Program-made: the position numbers and the translations under genes
Origin: Actinomycetota bacterium
Lineage (GTDB): Bacteria > Actinomycetota > Actinomycetes > S36-B12
Length of the DNA stretch: 64,000 bases
Assembly: GCA_016870515.1 (NCBI GenBank)
Contig: VGBL01000001.1
Span: forward strand, 124,001-188,000
Direction: 5' to 3'
Shown here: in pieces, positions 1-7,949 of the stretch
How the letters are laid out: each line of letters starts with the position of its first letter
Numbering within the stretch: the stretch's first letter is position 1
Notes under the pieces: generated by a model
Database searches by the model: none
What the model saw: the letters and a program-made list of their open reading frames with translations, nothing else
What the model was told of the DNA's origin: nothing

Positions 1-243
1 CATCTTCACCTGTCGAGCGGCGATCAGGCCGATCACCGAACCGACGATCACCGCGACGATGATGATGGTCAGGTTGTTGAGCTTTATGCCGCTGAAGAAA
101 AGGACCGCCGTCGCCAGGAGCGCGCCGACCGCACCCGAGAGCGTGCCAAGACGCGCGGTCTTGGGCGACGACAGGCCCTTGAGCGACAGGATGAACAGCA
201 CGGCAGCCACGAGGTAGGCGAGCGGAACCCAGACGGGAGTCAT
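1..243 (-). CDS. pntB: NAD(P) transhydrogenase subunit beta, N-terminal part (cut by window edge)
   Basis: Only the first 81 codons are inside the window. They encode three hydrophobic segments and the sequence LFILSLKGLSSPKTAR, typical of the start of PntB, the integral-membrane and NADP(H)-binding subunit of the proton-pumping transhydrogenase that makes NADPH from NADH at the expense of the proton gradient. The ATG overlaps the TGA of the upstream pntAB (ATGA), so translation is probably coupled. The NADP-binding domain lies outside the window and cannot be checked. Confidence 0.93.
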   Translation of the reverse strand, partial: MTPVWVPLAYLVAAVLFILSLKGLSSPKTARLGTLSGAVGALLATAVLFFSGIKLNNLTIIIVAVIVGSVIGLIAARQVKM

Positions 244-551
244 CACAGCACCTCCTCACCCTTGGCGGTCTTCTTGGACTTGAACATCCCGAGCATGCGG
301 TCGGTTACGACGAAGCCGCCGACCAGGTTGATCGCTCCCAGCAGGATGGCGATCACGCCGATGATCGTCTGCACAAGCGACGTGGAAGCACCCGTCACGG
401 TGATTCCACCGATGAGAACGATGCCGTGGATCGCATTGGCACCCGACATCAGCGGGGTGTGGAGGATGGTCGAGACCTTGGATACGACCTCGAATCCAAC
501 GAAGATACTAAGCACGAAGATCGTGAGGAGCGCTACGCCATCCACGCTCAC
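243..551 (-). CDS. pntAB: NAD(P) transhydrogenase subunit alpha, membrane part (PntAB type)
   Basis: A 102-residue protein of three or four hydrophobic helices, including the stretch HTPLMSGANAIHGIVLIGG, which is characteristic of the short membrane half of the alpha subunit. In organisms with a split alpha subunit this is a separate gene between pntAA and pntB, which is the order seen here. The GTG start overlaps the pntAA stop by four bases (GTGA) and has a GGGAGG-type ribosome site inside the end of pntAA. The subunit helps form the proton channel with PntB. Confidence 0.93.
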   Translation of the reverse strand: MSVDGVALLTIFVLSIFVGFEVVSKVSTILHTPLMSGANAIHGIVLIGGITVTGASTSLVQTIIGVIAILLGAINLVGGFVVTDRMLGMFKSKKTAKGEEVL

Positions 552-1687
552 CCACCTCCCTGCAGGGCGGAGATGGCGGCGTCATTGTGGACGTTGCCGT
601 CCAGCACCACGCAGCAGCCGGCGATGACCTCGTCATCGGGATCCACAACCACCGCACCATCCTCAGAGACGAGAGTGAGCAGGGAGTAGACGTTCATGCC
701 GTAGAGCTGCGAGGCATGGATGGGCATCTCGCTAGGCACGTCGCGCGCCCCCCAGACCACCACTTCGCCAAACATCACTTCCTCGCCCGGCAGCGAGCCC
801 TCGACATTGCCACCGGATTCACTCGCGAGGTCAACCACGACTGACCCGGGGCGCATGCCCTCCACCATCGCGCGCGTCACGAGCAGCGGCGCCTGCCGTC
901 CGGGCACCGCAGCGGTGGTGATCACGGCATCAGACTCGGCAATGTGAGGCGCGAGCAGGTCGCGCTGTCGAGCGGCGCGGTCATCGGACATCTCGCGGGC
1001 GTATCCACCCGATCCCTCGAGGGCATCGAGGTCGAGGCTGATGAACGTCGCGCCCATCGAGCGGACCTCGTCGGCGCTGGCCGCGCGTACGTCGTAGGCG
1101 GAGACCCGCGCGCCGAGCCGCTTGGCCGTAGCGATGGCCTGCAGCCCCGCCACGCCCGCGCCCAGCACCAGCACGCGTGCGGGCTGGATCGTGCCAGCGG
1201 CCGTCATGAAGAGCGGGAAGAACTTCGGGAGGCGGTCGGCAGCCACGAGGGCCGCGCGATATCCGGTGACCAGTGACTGAGACGTCAGCGCATCCATCGA
1301 CTGCGCCCGCGAGATACGTGGCACGAGGTCGAAGGACAGCCCGGTGGCGCCCGCATCATGGAGACCGCGAATCGTGTCGAGGTCAATGGCAGGCGACAGG
1401 AACGACACGGCGACTGCCCTCGGGCGCAGGCGCTTGGCACGCCCGTAGTCGAGGGGGCGAACGCTCGCGACGACATCAGCGGCCGCCAAGGCGTCGTCCA
1501 TGCCCGACGTCGGCACCACCAGCGCTCCAGCAGCCGCGTAGTCGGCGTCGTTGGCGTATGCCAGAACGCCGGCACCGGACTCGATGACGACCTCATAGCC
1601 GAGTTGGCGGAACTTGCCTACGACGGAGGGGAGGACCGCCACGCGTCGCTCGCCCGGACGTGTCTCTCCGGGGACGAGAAGCCTCAT
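548..1687 (-). CDS. pntAA: NAD(P) transhydrogenase subunit alpha, NAD-binding part (PntAA type)
   Basis: A soluble 379-residue protein related to alanine dehydrogenase that binds NAD(H) and passes hydride to the NADP domain of PntB. Visible features are the N-terminal PGETRPGERRVA segment, the family signature SRAQSMDALTSQ near residue 128, and a Rossmann glycine motif, LVLGAGVAGLQA, near residue 172. There is no membrane segment, matching the split three-gene arrangement. The ATG has a good GGAGG ribosome site five bases upstream. It is the first gene of the pntAA-pntAB-pntB operon and is divergent, across 40 bases, from the tocopherol-cyclase-like gene. Confidence 0.94.
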   Translation of the reverse strand: MRLLVPGETRPGERRVAVLPSVVGKFRQLGYEVVIESGAGVLAYANDADYAAAGALVVPTSGMDDALAAADVVASVRPLDYGRAKRLRPRAVAVSFLSPAIDLDTIRGLHDAGATGLSFDLVPRISRAQSMDALTSQSLVTGYRAALVAADRLPKFFPLFMTAAGTIQPARVLVLGAGVAGLQAIATAKRLGARVSAYDVRAASADEVRSMGATFISLDLDALEGSGGYAREMSDDRAARQRDLLAPHIAESDAVITTAAVPGRQAPLLVTRAMVEGMRPGSVVVDLASESGGNVEGSLPGEEVMFGEVVVWGARDVPSEMPIHASQLYGMNVYSLLTLVSEDGAVVVDPDDEVIAGCCVVLDGNVHNDAAISALQGGG

Positions 1688-1715
1688 CTGAACCTCCGGG
1701 GCAGGAGCCTACGGC

Positions 1716-1721
1716 TACCGT
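1716..1721 (+). promoter_or_regulatory. -10 hexamer TACCGT, six bases before GTG at 1728 (leaderless)
   Basis: TACCGT is followed by exactly six bases and then GTG 1728, with no ribosome-binding site between. One member of the recurring TAnnnT-N6-start pattern in this window; it supports the GTG as first codon and transcription start. Confidence 0.6.
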
Positions 1722-1727
1722 GGTGAC

Positions 1728-2729
1728 GTGCGCGGACCCCTCGCCCTGATCCGCGGAATCCGCCATCCCGAGGCCTTTCACGGCACCGGGCTCAACGGTG
1801 GATTCTTCGAGGGGTGGTACGTAAAAGTAGCGGATGCCCATCAGATCGCTCGCTGGGCGTTCATCCCCGGAGTCTTCCGTGGGCACGACGGCACCACCGC
1901 TACCGACGAGGCCTTCCTCCAGGTGCTCGACGGTGCCACCGGCGAGTCGGCCTACTACCGCTACGACGCACAGGACTTCACCGCGGCCACGGATCGCTTC
2001 GACGTCTGGGTGGGCCCGCACCACTTCTCCAGCGATGGACTCAGTGTGCGACTCCCCCATCTTCAAGGAGATATCGAGTTCACGACGCCCATGGATCCCT
2101 GGCCCGTGACGTGGCGTCGTCCGGGCATCATGGGCTGGTACGCGTGGGTGCCCATGATGGAGTGCTACCACGGCGTCGTGTCCTTCGGCCATGATCTGCG
2201 CGGCGTGCTGACGGTCAACGGCCAACGCCAGGACTTCGATGGCGGGCGCGGCTACATCGAGAAGGACTGGGGGCGAGCATTCCCGGCCGGCTACGTCTGG
2301 ATGCATTCACAGCATTTCGTCGGCGAACCCACCGCGTGCCTCGTCGCATCGGTTGCCATCATCCCGTGGCTGCGCTCGTCCTTTCGCGGGTTCATCGTGG
2401 GCCTGCGACTCGGAGCCGACCTCCACACCTGGGCCACCTACAACGGCTCGCGCGAGCGCTGGCTGGAGCTCGACGAAACCCACGTCCGCTGGGCCATCGA
2501 CGGCCCTTCCGGATCGCTCGAACTATCCGCGGAGCGCAAGCGCGGCGGCCTTCTCCGCGCGCCCATCCGCACGCGGATGCACGAACGTGTCGAGGAGACC
2601 CTCGATGCGGTCATCGCCGTGCGGTACGTCGCGCCGGACGGACGCGTCGTCCTCGACACGACGGCGACCACGGCCGGCCTCGAGGTTCATGGTGACCTCG
2701 AAAGGCTGCTGGCCGTGGGCACGCGCTAG
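1728..2729 (+). CDS. tocopherol-cyclase-like / carotenoid-hydratase-like lipocalin-fold protein
   Basis: A 333-residue soluble protein. The N-terminal GGFFEGWYVKVAD motif and the central GYIEKDWGRAFPAGYVWMHS motif are those of the tocopherol cyclase family (distant relatives of CrtC-type hydratases), which handle prenylated or isoprenoid lipids. No signal peptide is seen. Bacterial members of this branch have no established reaction, so the name indicates fold and family only. It is followed 45 bases later on the same strand by an SMP-30-like propeller, possibly a functional pair. The GTG start is supported by a TACCGT hexamer exactly six bases upstream. Confidence 0.75.
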   Translation: MRGPLALIRGIRHPEAFHGTGLNGGFFEGWYVKVADAHQIARWAFIPGVFRGHDGTTATDEAFLQVLDGATGESAYYRYDAQDFTAATDRFDVWVGPHHFSSDGLSVRLPHLQGDIEFTTPMDPWPVTWRRPGIMGWYAWVPMMECYHGVVSFGHDLRGVLTVNGQRQDFDGGRGYIEKDWGRAFPAGYVWMHSQHFVGEPTACLVASVAIIPWLRSSFRGFIVGLRLGADLHTWATYNGSRERWLELDETHVRWAIDGPSGSLELSAERKRGGLLRAPIRTRMHERVEETLDAVIAVRYVAPDGRVVLDTTATTAGLEVHGDLERLLAVGTR

Positions 2730-2774
2730 GCAGGAAGTCCGGCGAGCCCGCTCGCCCCGCGGCAGGATATCCGC

Positions 2775-3779
2775 ATGGCAAAGACACCTCTCAGCCCTCG
2801 ACAGTGGCATCCCCCCAAGGACGTCGGCCTCCGTGGTCCCTTCGCGCCCAACGCCGCGCTGGCGGGCATCGACGTCATCCCCATCCTCGGCACCGGGGCC
2901 GAGGACGTCGCTGTCGACAGCCGGGGGCGCATCTACACCGGCACCCGCGAGGGCTACATCCTGCGTATCTCCGCCGATGGGCGCCCCGTCGAACGCATCG
3001 TGCAGACGGGCGGGCGTCCCCTTGGGATCGAGATCCACCCCGACGGCTACCTCATCGTGTGCGACGCGCATCGCGGTCTTCTTCGCATCCATCCCGACAC
3101 CGCGGAGGTCGAGGTTCTCATCAGCGAGGTCAACGGAGCCCCGCTGCGGATACCCAACAATTGCGCGATCGCATCTGATGGGACCATCTACTTCTCTGAC
3201 TCATCCCAACACTTCGGCCTCGCTGAGTTCAAGGGCGACATCATCGCCCACACGGGCAGCGGCCGACTGCTGCGCAGGCAGCCCGATGGCACGGTCGAGG
3301 TGCTGCTCGACGGCCTCAACTTCGCCAACGGTGTCGCCCTGGCTGACGACGAGTCCTTCGTCCTTGTCGCCGAGACCAGCGGCTACAGCGTGGTGCGTCT
3401 CGACCTGACCGGTCCCTCCGCGGGCCGTCGTTCAGTCATCATCGAGAATCTTCCGGGGCTTCCCGACAACATGTCTACGGGGTCCGATGGCGTCTTCTGG
3501 ATCGCGATGCCATCCGTCCGCAACAAGCTCCTCGACCTACTCCTGCCCAGGCCAGGATTCCTGCGCAAGGCCATCTGGGCGATGCCCGACAGGTTGCAGC
3601 CGGATGCGTCCCGCATCACCTGGGTCATCGGCATCAACGGTGAAGGCACCGTCGTTCGCAACCTGCAAGGACCGGGGACCGCCTATCACTACGTCACCGG
3701 GGTCCGCGAGCACGACGGCAAGCTCTATCTCGGCAGCCTGGTCGAGCCCGGCGTGGCCGTCATCGAGTTGAAGCGCTAG
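2775..3779 (+). CDS. SMP-30/strictosidine-synthase-like six-bladed propeller protein
   Basis: A 334-residue protein with the repeating blade pattern of the SMP-30/gluconolactonase/strictosidine synthase superfamily: EDVAVDSRGRIYTG, PLGIEIHPDGYLIVCDA, NGVALADDESFVLVAETS and SDGVFWIAMPSVRNKLLD. The last two resemble the strictosidine-synthase-like branch, whose bacterial members are probably lactonases or esterases. No signal peptide was seen. Its 3' end overlaps the convergent decarboxylase gene by four bases (3776-3779). Substrate unknown; co-orientation with the tocopherol-cyclase-like gene is the only functional hint. Confidence 0.8.
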   Translation: MAKTPLSPRQWHPPKDVGLRGPFAPNAALAGIDVIPILGTGAEDVAVDSRGRIYTGTREGYILRISADGRPVERIVQTGGRPLGIEIHPDGYLIVCDAHRGLLRIHPDTAEVEVLISEVNGAPLRIPNNCAIASDGTIYFSDSSQHFGLAEFKGDIIAHTGSGRLLRRQPDGTVEVLLDGLNFANGVALADDESFVLVAETSGYSVVRLDLTGPSAGRRSVIIENLPGLPDNMSTGSDGVFWIAMPSVRNKLLDLLLPRPGFLRKAIWAMPDRLQPDASRITWVIGINGEGTVVRNLQGPGTAYHYVTGVREHDGKLYLGSLVEPGVAVIELKR

Positions 3780-5413
3780 ACGCGCTTCTTCAGCGCATCG
3801 GTCAGGCGCGTGAGCGCCGGACTGCGGTCGGCCTTGGGCACCACCGCGCGAATGATGCACAGCGAGTCGGTGGCGAGCGCCTCGGTGAGGGCATCGTCGA
3901 ACTCGTCTTCCGTGGTCGCCAACCACCCCTTGCCAACACCAAACACCTCGGTCAACTTCTCCGAGGAGAGGTGGGGGATTTCGTTGTAGGTGCCATCCAT
4001 CATCGGTCGCTGCGTGCCATAGCCCTCGTTGTCGAGCACGACGATCAGCGGCTTCACGCCGTGGTAGGCAGCGGAGGCCGCCTCGAGGCCGGTCATCGCG
4101 AAGGCCCCATCTCCCACGAGGACCACAGGACGAAGCTTTGGATGCGCAAGTCCGGCACCGAGGGATGCGGGAACGGCGTAGCCCATGGTCGCGTAGTAGG
4201 CACTGGCCAGGCACCAGTTGGGGCTTGTCAGATCGACCGACGCAAAGAGGCACTCACCCGGGTCGACGATCAGGCCGTGACGCTCATCGAGGTGCGCATC
4301 GAGCGCCGTGATGAAGCGTGCCACCGACAGGGGCTCGCCCGGCTTGGCCTCGAAGGGGTGCCGCTCGCGCATCGAACCGTCGGGCATCGGGTTGGGCTTG
4401 AGCCCACCCTTCTGCGCCGCAGCTGCCAGGGCCGGGACAAAGGCCCACAGGGGCACGTCGCGGTAGGTGCGCATGCCGATGGTGACCTCGGCGTCGTGTG
4501 CGTCGATGCGTCGGCTGGGATCCAGGTGCGCGGTAAAGGCACCCATCGTGAGGTCGGTATTGAGCACGCCGACACTGAGGATCATGGCGGCGTTCTCCAC
4601 CTTGTCGACGACCTCTGCGGGGGAGACCGCCCCCATGTAGACACCGAGCGACAGCGGATGCCTCTCAGACAGCACACCGCGGGACAGGGAACTGGTAGCA
4701 ACCGGAGCGTGGGCCCACTTGGCGGCCTCGATCAACTCGTCACCTAGCCCGCGACGCCAGGCCATGACGCCGATGTGCATGATCGTCGAATCGCTGTCGC
4801 GCAGGTGCTCGAGCGCGTCCTCGACCGCGGCCTCGAGGTGGGCCTCGTTGACCGTGGGCAGGTGCTGGCGCAACCTGCCCCGGGGGGGCGCGATCGGCAC
4901 TTCCACCATGTCTCGCGGTATTTCCAGGTAGCCCGGACGCTGCTCGGAAAGGATCTCGGCAATCACTCGGTCGATCTCGTCCGCGGCGATGGCCGGATTC
5001 GACAGGACGGCCTGCGCGACCGTCAGCTCCTCGAAGACAGCCAGTTGGGAATCGAAATTCTTGATCTTGTGGTGGAGCATCACGTCACCGGCTCGCTCAC
5101 TTAGTCCAGGAGCTCCGGAGATGACTAGTAGGGGAACCTGCTCGGCCCACGCGCCCGCCACCGTGTTGGTGATCTTCAGGCCGCCGACGCCATAGGTCAC
5201 CGCCACCACGCCCAGCCCCTTGAGCCGCGCGTAGGCGTCCGCAGCGAAGGCGGCGCCCTGCTCGTCTGCGGTGACCTTGATATGGAATCCGTCCTGCTCG
5301 AGGTCGGTGAACAGCCGGAGCGCATAGTCGCCCACGATGCCGAAGCCGAACTCCACGCCTCTTTCCCTAAGTCGCGCAGCGAGGTGGAGTGGGATCGTGA
5401 GCTCGTCCGACAT
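3776..5413 (-). CDS. thiamine-diphosphate 2-oxoacid decarboxylase (PDC/IPDC-like)
   Basis: A 545-residue three-domain ThDP enzyme. The N-terminal domain keeps the catalytic pattern of pyruvate and indolepyruvate decarboxylases: Asp29 in GIVGDY, the ThDP-activating Glu51 in TADEQGAAFAADAYAR, and the His114-His115 pair. The cofactor/Mg motif is VGDGAFAMTGLEAA followed by VVLDNEGYG. The position usually held by the catalytic C-terminal Glu (Glu473 of Zymomonas PDC, in GYTIEV) appears to be Gln468 here (GYGTQR). The His pair argues against acetolactate synthase. Expected reaction is decarboxylation of a 2-oxoacid to an aldehyde, but the Gln makes this uncertain. The ATG has TAGCCT seven bases upstream. 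Confidence 0.8.
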   Translation of the reverse strand: MSDELTIPLHLAARLRERGVEFGFGIVGDYALRLFTDLEQDGFHIKVTADEQGAAFAADAYARLKGLGVVAVTYGVGGLKITNTVAGAWAEQVPLLVISGAPGLSERAGDVMLHHKIKNFDSQLAVFEELTVAQAVLSNPAIAADEIDRVIAEILSEQRPGYLEIPRDMVEVPIAPPRGRLRQHLPTVNEAHLEAAVEDALEHLRDSDSTIMHIGVMAWRRGLGDELIEAAKWAHAPVATSSLSRGVLSERHPLSLGVYMGAVSPAEVVDKVENAAMILSVGVLNTDLTMGAFTAHLDPSRRIDAHDAEVTIGMRTYRDVPLWAFVPALAAAAQKGGLKPNPMPDGSMRERHPFEAKPGEPLSVARFITALDAHLDERHGLIVDPGECLFASVDLTSPNWCLASAYYATMGYAVPASLGAGLAHPKLRPVVLVGDGAFAMTGLEAASAAYHGVKPLIVVLDNEGYGTQRPMMDGTYNEIPHLSSEKLTEVFGVGKGWLATTEDEFDDALTEALATDSLCIIRAVVPKADRSPALTRLTDALKKRV

Positions 5414-5431
5414 GCGTCGCAGGCTAGCGCC

Positions 5432-6154
5432 TCACGCCTCCAGCTCCGGGTGTAGACCATTGTCGGGCTCCTCCGCGACCGAGCGCGCACCAGCCAGCCA
5501 GCCGACCAACTTCAATCCGTAGCCGACACAGGGCCCGATCAACGCAGCGAAAGCGAGGGTTCCGATGCCCACCGTGCCACCGAGGAGCCAACCCGTGGCG
5601 AGCACGACAACCTCGATGCTCAGCCGGATGGGAGTCACGGCGATGCCTGTGCGCTCGTGAATCCCGGTCATCAGACCATCGCGAGGACCCGGCCCGAGAT
5701 TGGTGGTCAGGTAGAGGCCACTGCCGATTCCGACGAGGAGGATGCCGATCGCCACCTGGATCAGGCGGAAGCCCAGGCCATCGGGTTTAGGCAGCACCCA
5801 CACCATGACCTGGAGGGCCGTGGCGATCACGATCGCATTGGCGATCGTGCCCAGGCCCGGGCGTTCGCGAAGCGGAATCCACAGCAGAAGCACGACCACG
5901 CTGGTCATGAAGGTAGCGACGCCGATCTCCAGGCCCGACCGCACCGAGATGCCCTGGGCTAATACCGTCCAGGGCGCATTTCCGAGCGCAGCATCGACCA
6001 GCATGGCCTCACCGGTGCCAAACATGAAGAGTCCGACGACGAGGACGACGAATGTCGCGGGGCCGCTGCGCCACCGCGAGCCCTCGCTTCGCCAGCGAGT
6101 GATGGGAATCGTGCGCGAAGGAACGATACGACGCCACCAATCGCGCACGGTCAC
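5432..6154 (-). CDS. YczE/YitT-like integral membrane protein
   Basis: A 240-residue protein with about five hydrophobic helices after a short basic N-terminus. The segments GEAMLVDAALGNAPWTVLAQ and YLTTNLGPGPRDGLMTG match the YczE/YyaS/YitT membrane family, whose function is not settled (some members look like transporters). The GTG start has TAGGGT eight bases upstream. It lies between the decarboxylase and the NADH dehydrogenase on the same strand with gaps of 18 bases on each side, so the three could be co-transcribed, though each may also have its own leaderless start. Confidence 0.75.
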   Translation of the reverse strand: MTVRDWWRRIVPSRTIPITRWRSEGSRWRSGPATFVVLVVGLFMFGTGEAMLVDAALGNAPWTVLAQGISVRSGLEIGVATFMTSVVVLLLWIPLRERPGLGTIANAIVIATALQVMVWVLPKPDGLGFRLIQVAIGILLVGIGSGLYLTTNLGPGPRDGLMTGIHERTGIAVTPIRLSIEVVVLATGWLLGGTVGIGTLAFAALIGPCVGYGLKLVGWLAGARSVAEEPDNGLHPELEA

Positions 6155-6172
6155 GAGCGCCGACCCTAGTCG

Positions 6173-7402
6173 CTAGTCGACGATTGCCCGACGCGGGCCG
6201 ATCCCCCAGTGGACGTAGTTCCACGCCCAGTCCGCAAGGACACTCATGCGATTGCGACCACCCGCGAGGTAGACCACGTGCAGGCCCAGCCACGCGAGCC
6301 ACGCCAGGGTGCCGTGCAGGCGCAAGCCCTGCGGGGTCTCCGCCACCGCTCGACGGCGACCGATGGTCGCCATCTGGCCCTTGTCGACGTATCGGAACGG
6401 CTCGATCTCCTTGCCGGCCGTCATGGCCGCGATACTTCGCGCCGCATGCCGGCCCATCTGCATGGCGACGGGAGCCACCATCGGTAGCGGCGCATCGCCC
6501 GGCTCAGAGGTGAAAGCGGCCGTGTCACCGACGACCCAGACATCTGGCACGCCCGGCAGACGAAGGAACTCATCGACGACCAGTCGACGCGAGGGGCCGG
6601 TGGGCGCCAACTGCCCCCACATCTCAGGAGCGGCGACGCCCGCCGCCCACACGACGGTGCCGGCCGGGAGGATCTCACCCGACCTAAGGTGCACATCGTT
6701 GGCATACATCCGATCGACCATCGTGTCGACCTTGACGATGACCCCGAGCTGTTCGAGTTCGGCCTTGGCGTGGGCGCTGGACTTCTCCGTGAAGGACGGG
6801 AGCAGGCGCGGGCCCGCTTCGACGAGTGTGACGCTCGCGCGTGACGCGATATCGGGGTACTCCCTCTTCATGGTCGACTGCAGCTCCGCGACGGCTCCAC
6901 TGACCTCGACACCGGTGGGGCCACCGCCCACGACGACCACCTTGAGCGCGTCTCGCGACAGGCGCCCCTCCTGGACATCCTCGTAGGTCACCAGTAGGCG
7001 CTTCTTGATGGCGCGGGCCTCGACGATCGTCTTCATCTGCAGGGCGTGCTCGTCGACTCCGGGGATGCCGAACGTCGTGCCGACGCTCCCAGTCGCAATG
7101 ATCAACTGGTCGAAGGAGATCTGCGTGCCGTCGTACAGCCGAATGCGGTGACCCTCAGGGTCCACTCGCACCACCTCTCCACGGACGAAGTCCACGCCCG
7201 GGATCGCCGCACGCACGGGATAGGCAATGTCGTCCTCGGGAAGCGCCCCCGTGGCCACCTGATAGAGCAGGGGGCTGAACAACTGGTAGGGATGGCGATC
7301 GACGATGACGACGTCGACATCGGGCGACTTGCGCAGCACCTTGGCCGCATCCAGACCCCCGAAGCCGGCGCCGATGATCACAACCTTGGTTCGGGCGCCC
7401 AT
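6173..7402 (-). CDS. ndh: type II NADH dehydrogenase (NDH-2), FAD-dependent
   Basis: A 409-residue two-dinucleotide-fold flavoprotein. The FAD motif VVIIGAGFGGLDAAKVL is at the extreme N-terminus, followed by the NDH-2 signature HPYQLFSPLLYQVATG. A second, NADH-binding motif VVVVGGGPTGVEVSG is near residue 158, and GTVVWAAGVAAPE and VWVVGDTAAF match the second FAD-contact regions. The C-terminal GTLAWLAWLGLHVVYLAG is the amphipathic membrane-anchoring part. It oxidises NADH and reduces menaquinone without pumping protons. No Shine-Dalgarno sequence is evident at the ATG. Confidence 0.92.
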   Translation of the reverse strand: MGARTKVVIIGAGFGGLDAAKVLRKSPDVDVVIVDRHPYQLFSPLLYQVATGALPEDDIAYPVRAAIPGVDFVRGEVVRVDPEGHRIRLYDGTQISFDQLIIATGSVGTTFGIPGVDEHALQMKTIVEARAIKKRLLVTYEDVQEGRLSRDALKVVVVGGGPTGVEVSGAVAELQSTMKREYPDIASRASVTLVEAGPRLLPSFTEKSSAHAKAELEQLGVIVKVDTMVDRMYANDVHLRSGEILPAGTVVWAAGVAAPEMWGQLAPTGPSRRLVVDEFLRLPGVPDVWVVGDTAAFTSEPGDAPLPMVAPVAMQMGRHAARSIAAMTAGKEIEPFRYVDKGQMATIGRRRAVAETPQGLRLHGTLAWLAWLGLHVVYLAGGRNRMSVLADWAWNYVHWGIGPRRAIVD

Positions 7403-7434
7403 GATGCGATGCTGCCAGTGCCCGGAGGATTGCG

Positions 7435-7881
7435 CTAGGCGAGGCAGATGTCGTCAAGCGGGGGCGCCCCGGACTCCGCACCGACGAGGGTGGCGTAAAG
7501 ACGCGCACAGTCAGCACTCACCTGCTCGCTCTGCTGTGCGACATCCCGGAGGATGACAAGCGCCTCGTCAAGCCCGCCGGCCGACTTCACGGCCTCGAGC
7601 TGGATCCGGACCTGGTCGAAGGGATCCAGGCTCGATCCGGGCACCGGGGGTGCTGAGAGCCGAGCGATGTCGTCCTCGCTGAGCTCGGGAATGCCGATGC
7701 CATGGCGGTGCGCCTCCGCCGCCACGATGTCGGCGACCGTCGGGAGATCATCTACGGCACTGGCGTCGTCGTATTGGACCGCTCCCCACACCAGGAGGCC
7801 GACCAGGCCCAGGCACGCGAGGGCCAGGGAGATGACTCCTGCCCGCACGACAGTGGATGACACGTGTCGATAGTCGCCCAT
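7435..7881 (-). CDS. small single-pass membrane protein of unknown function
   Basis: A protein of about 148 residues if started at the ATG at 7881 (MGDYRHVSS). In-frame ATGs at 7893 and 7908 would lengthen it by four or nine residues. One hydrophobic segment (AGVISLALACLGLVGLLVWG) near residue 12-32 is followed by an acidic extracytoplasmic domain with two cysteines near the C-terminus (SADCARL and DDICLA) that could form a disulfide. No family recognised. It lies 32 bases upstream of the NDH-2 gene on the same strand. Confidence 0.55.
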   Translation of the reverse strand: MGDYRHVSSTVVRAGVISLALACLGLVGLLVWGAVQYDDASAVDDLPTVADIVAAEAHRHGIGIPELSEDDIARLSAPPVPGSSLDPFDQVRIQLEAVKSAGGLDEALVILRDVAQQSEQVSADCARLYATLVGAESGAPPLDDICLA

Positions 7882-7937
7882 GCAAATCCCCATGTCTACG
7901 CCGGGCATACCGACACACCCGACCGGCAGGGGCCATC

Positions 7938-7943
7938 TATGGT
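7938..7943 (+). promoter_or_regulatory. -10 hexamer TATGGT, six bases before GTG at 7950 (leaderless)
   Basis: TATGGT then six bases then GTG; no ribosome site between. Same TAnnnT-N6-start pattern as elsewhere in the window. Confidence 0.55.
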
Positions 7944-7949
7944 TAAAGC

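Noticed and set aside
2239-3408. Long plus-strand open frame across two genes
   Set aside because: It is an alternate frame of the tocopherol-cyclase-like and SMP-30 genes, very rich in Arg, Ser and Pro as expected from GC-rich shadow reading, with no motif.
6309-6986. 225-codon frame antisense to NDH-2
   Set aside because: Antisense shadow; low-complexity Thr/Ser/Ala composition, while the opposite strand encodes a full NDH-2 with all motifs.
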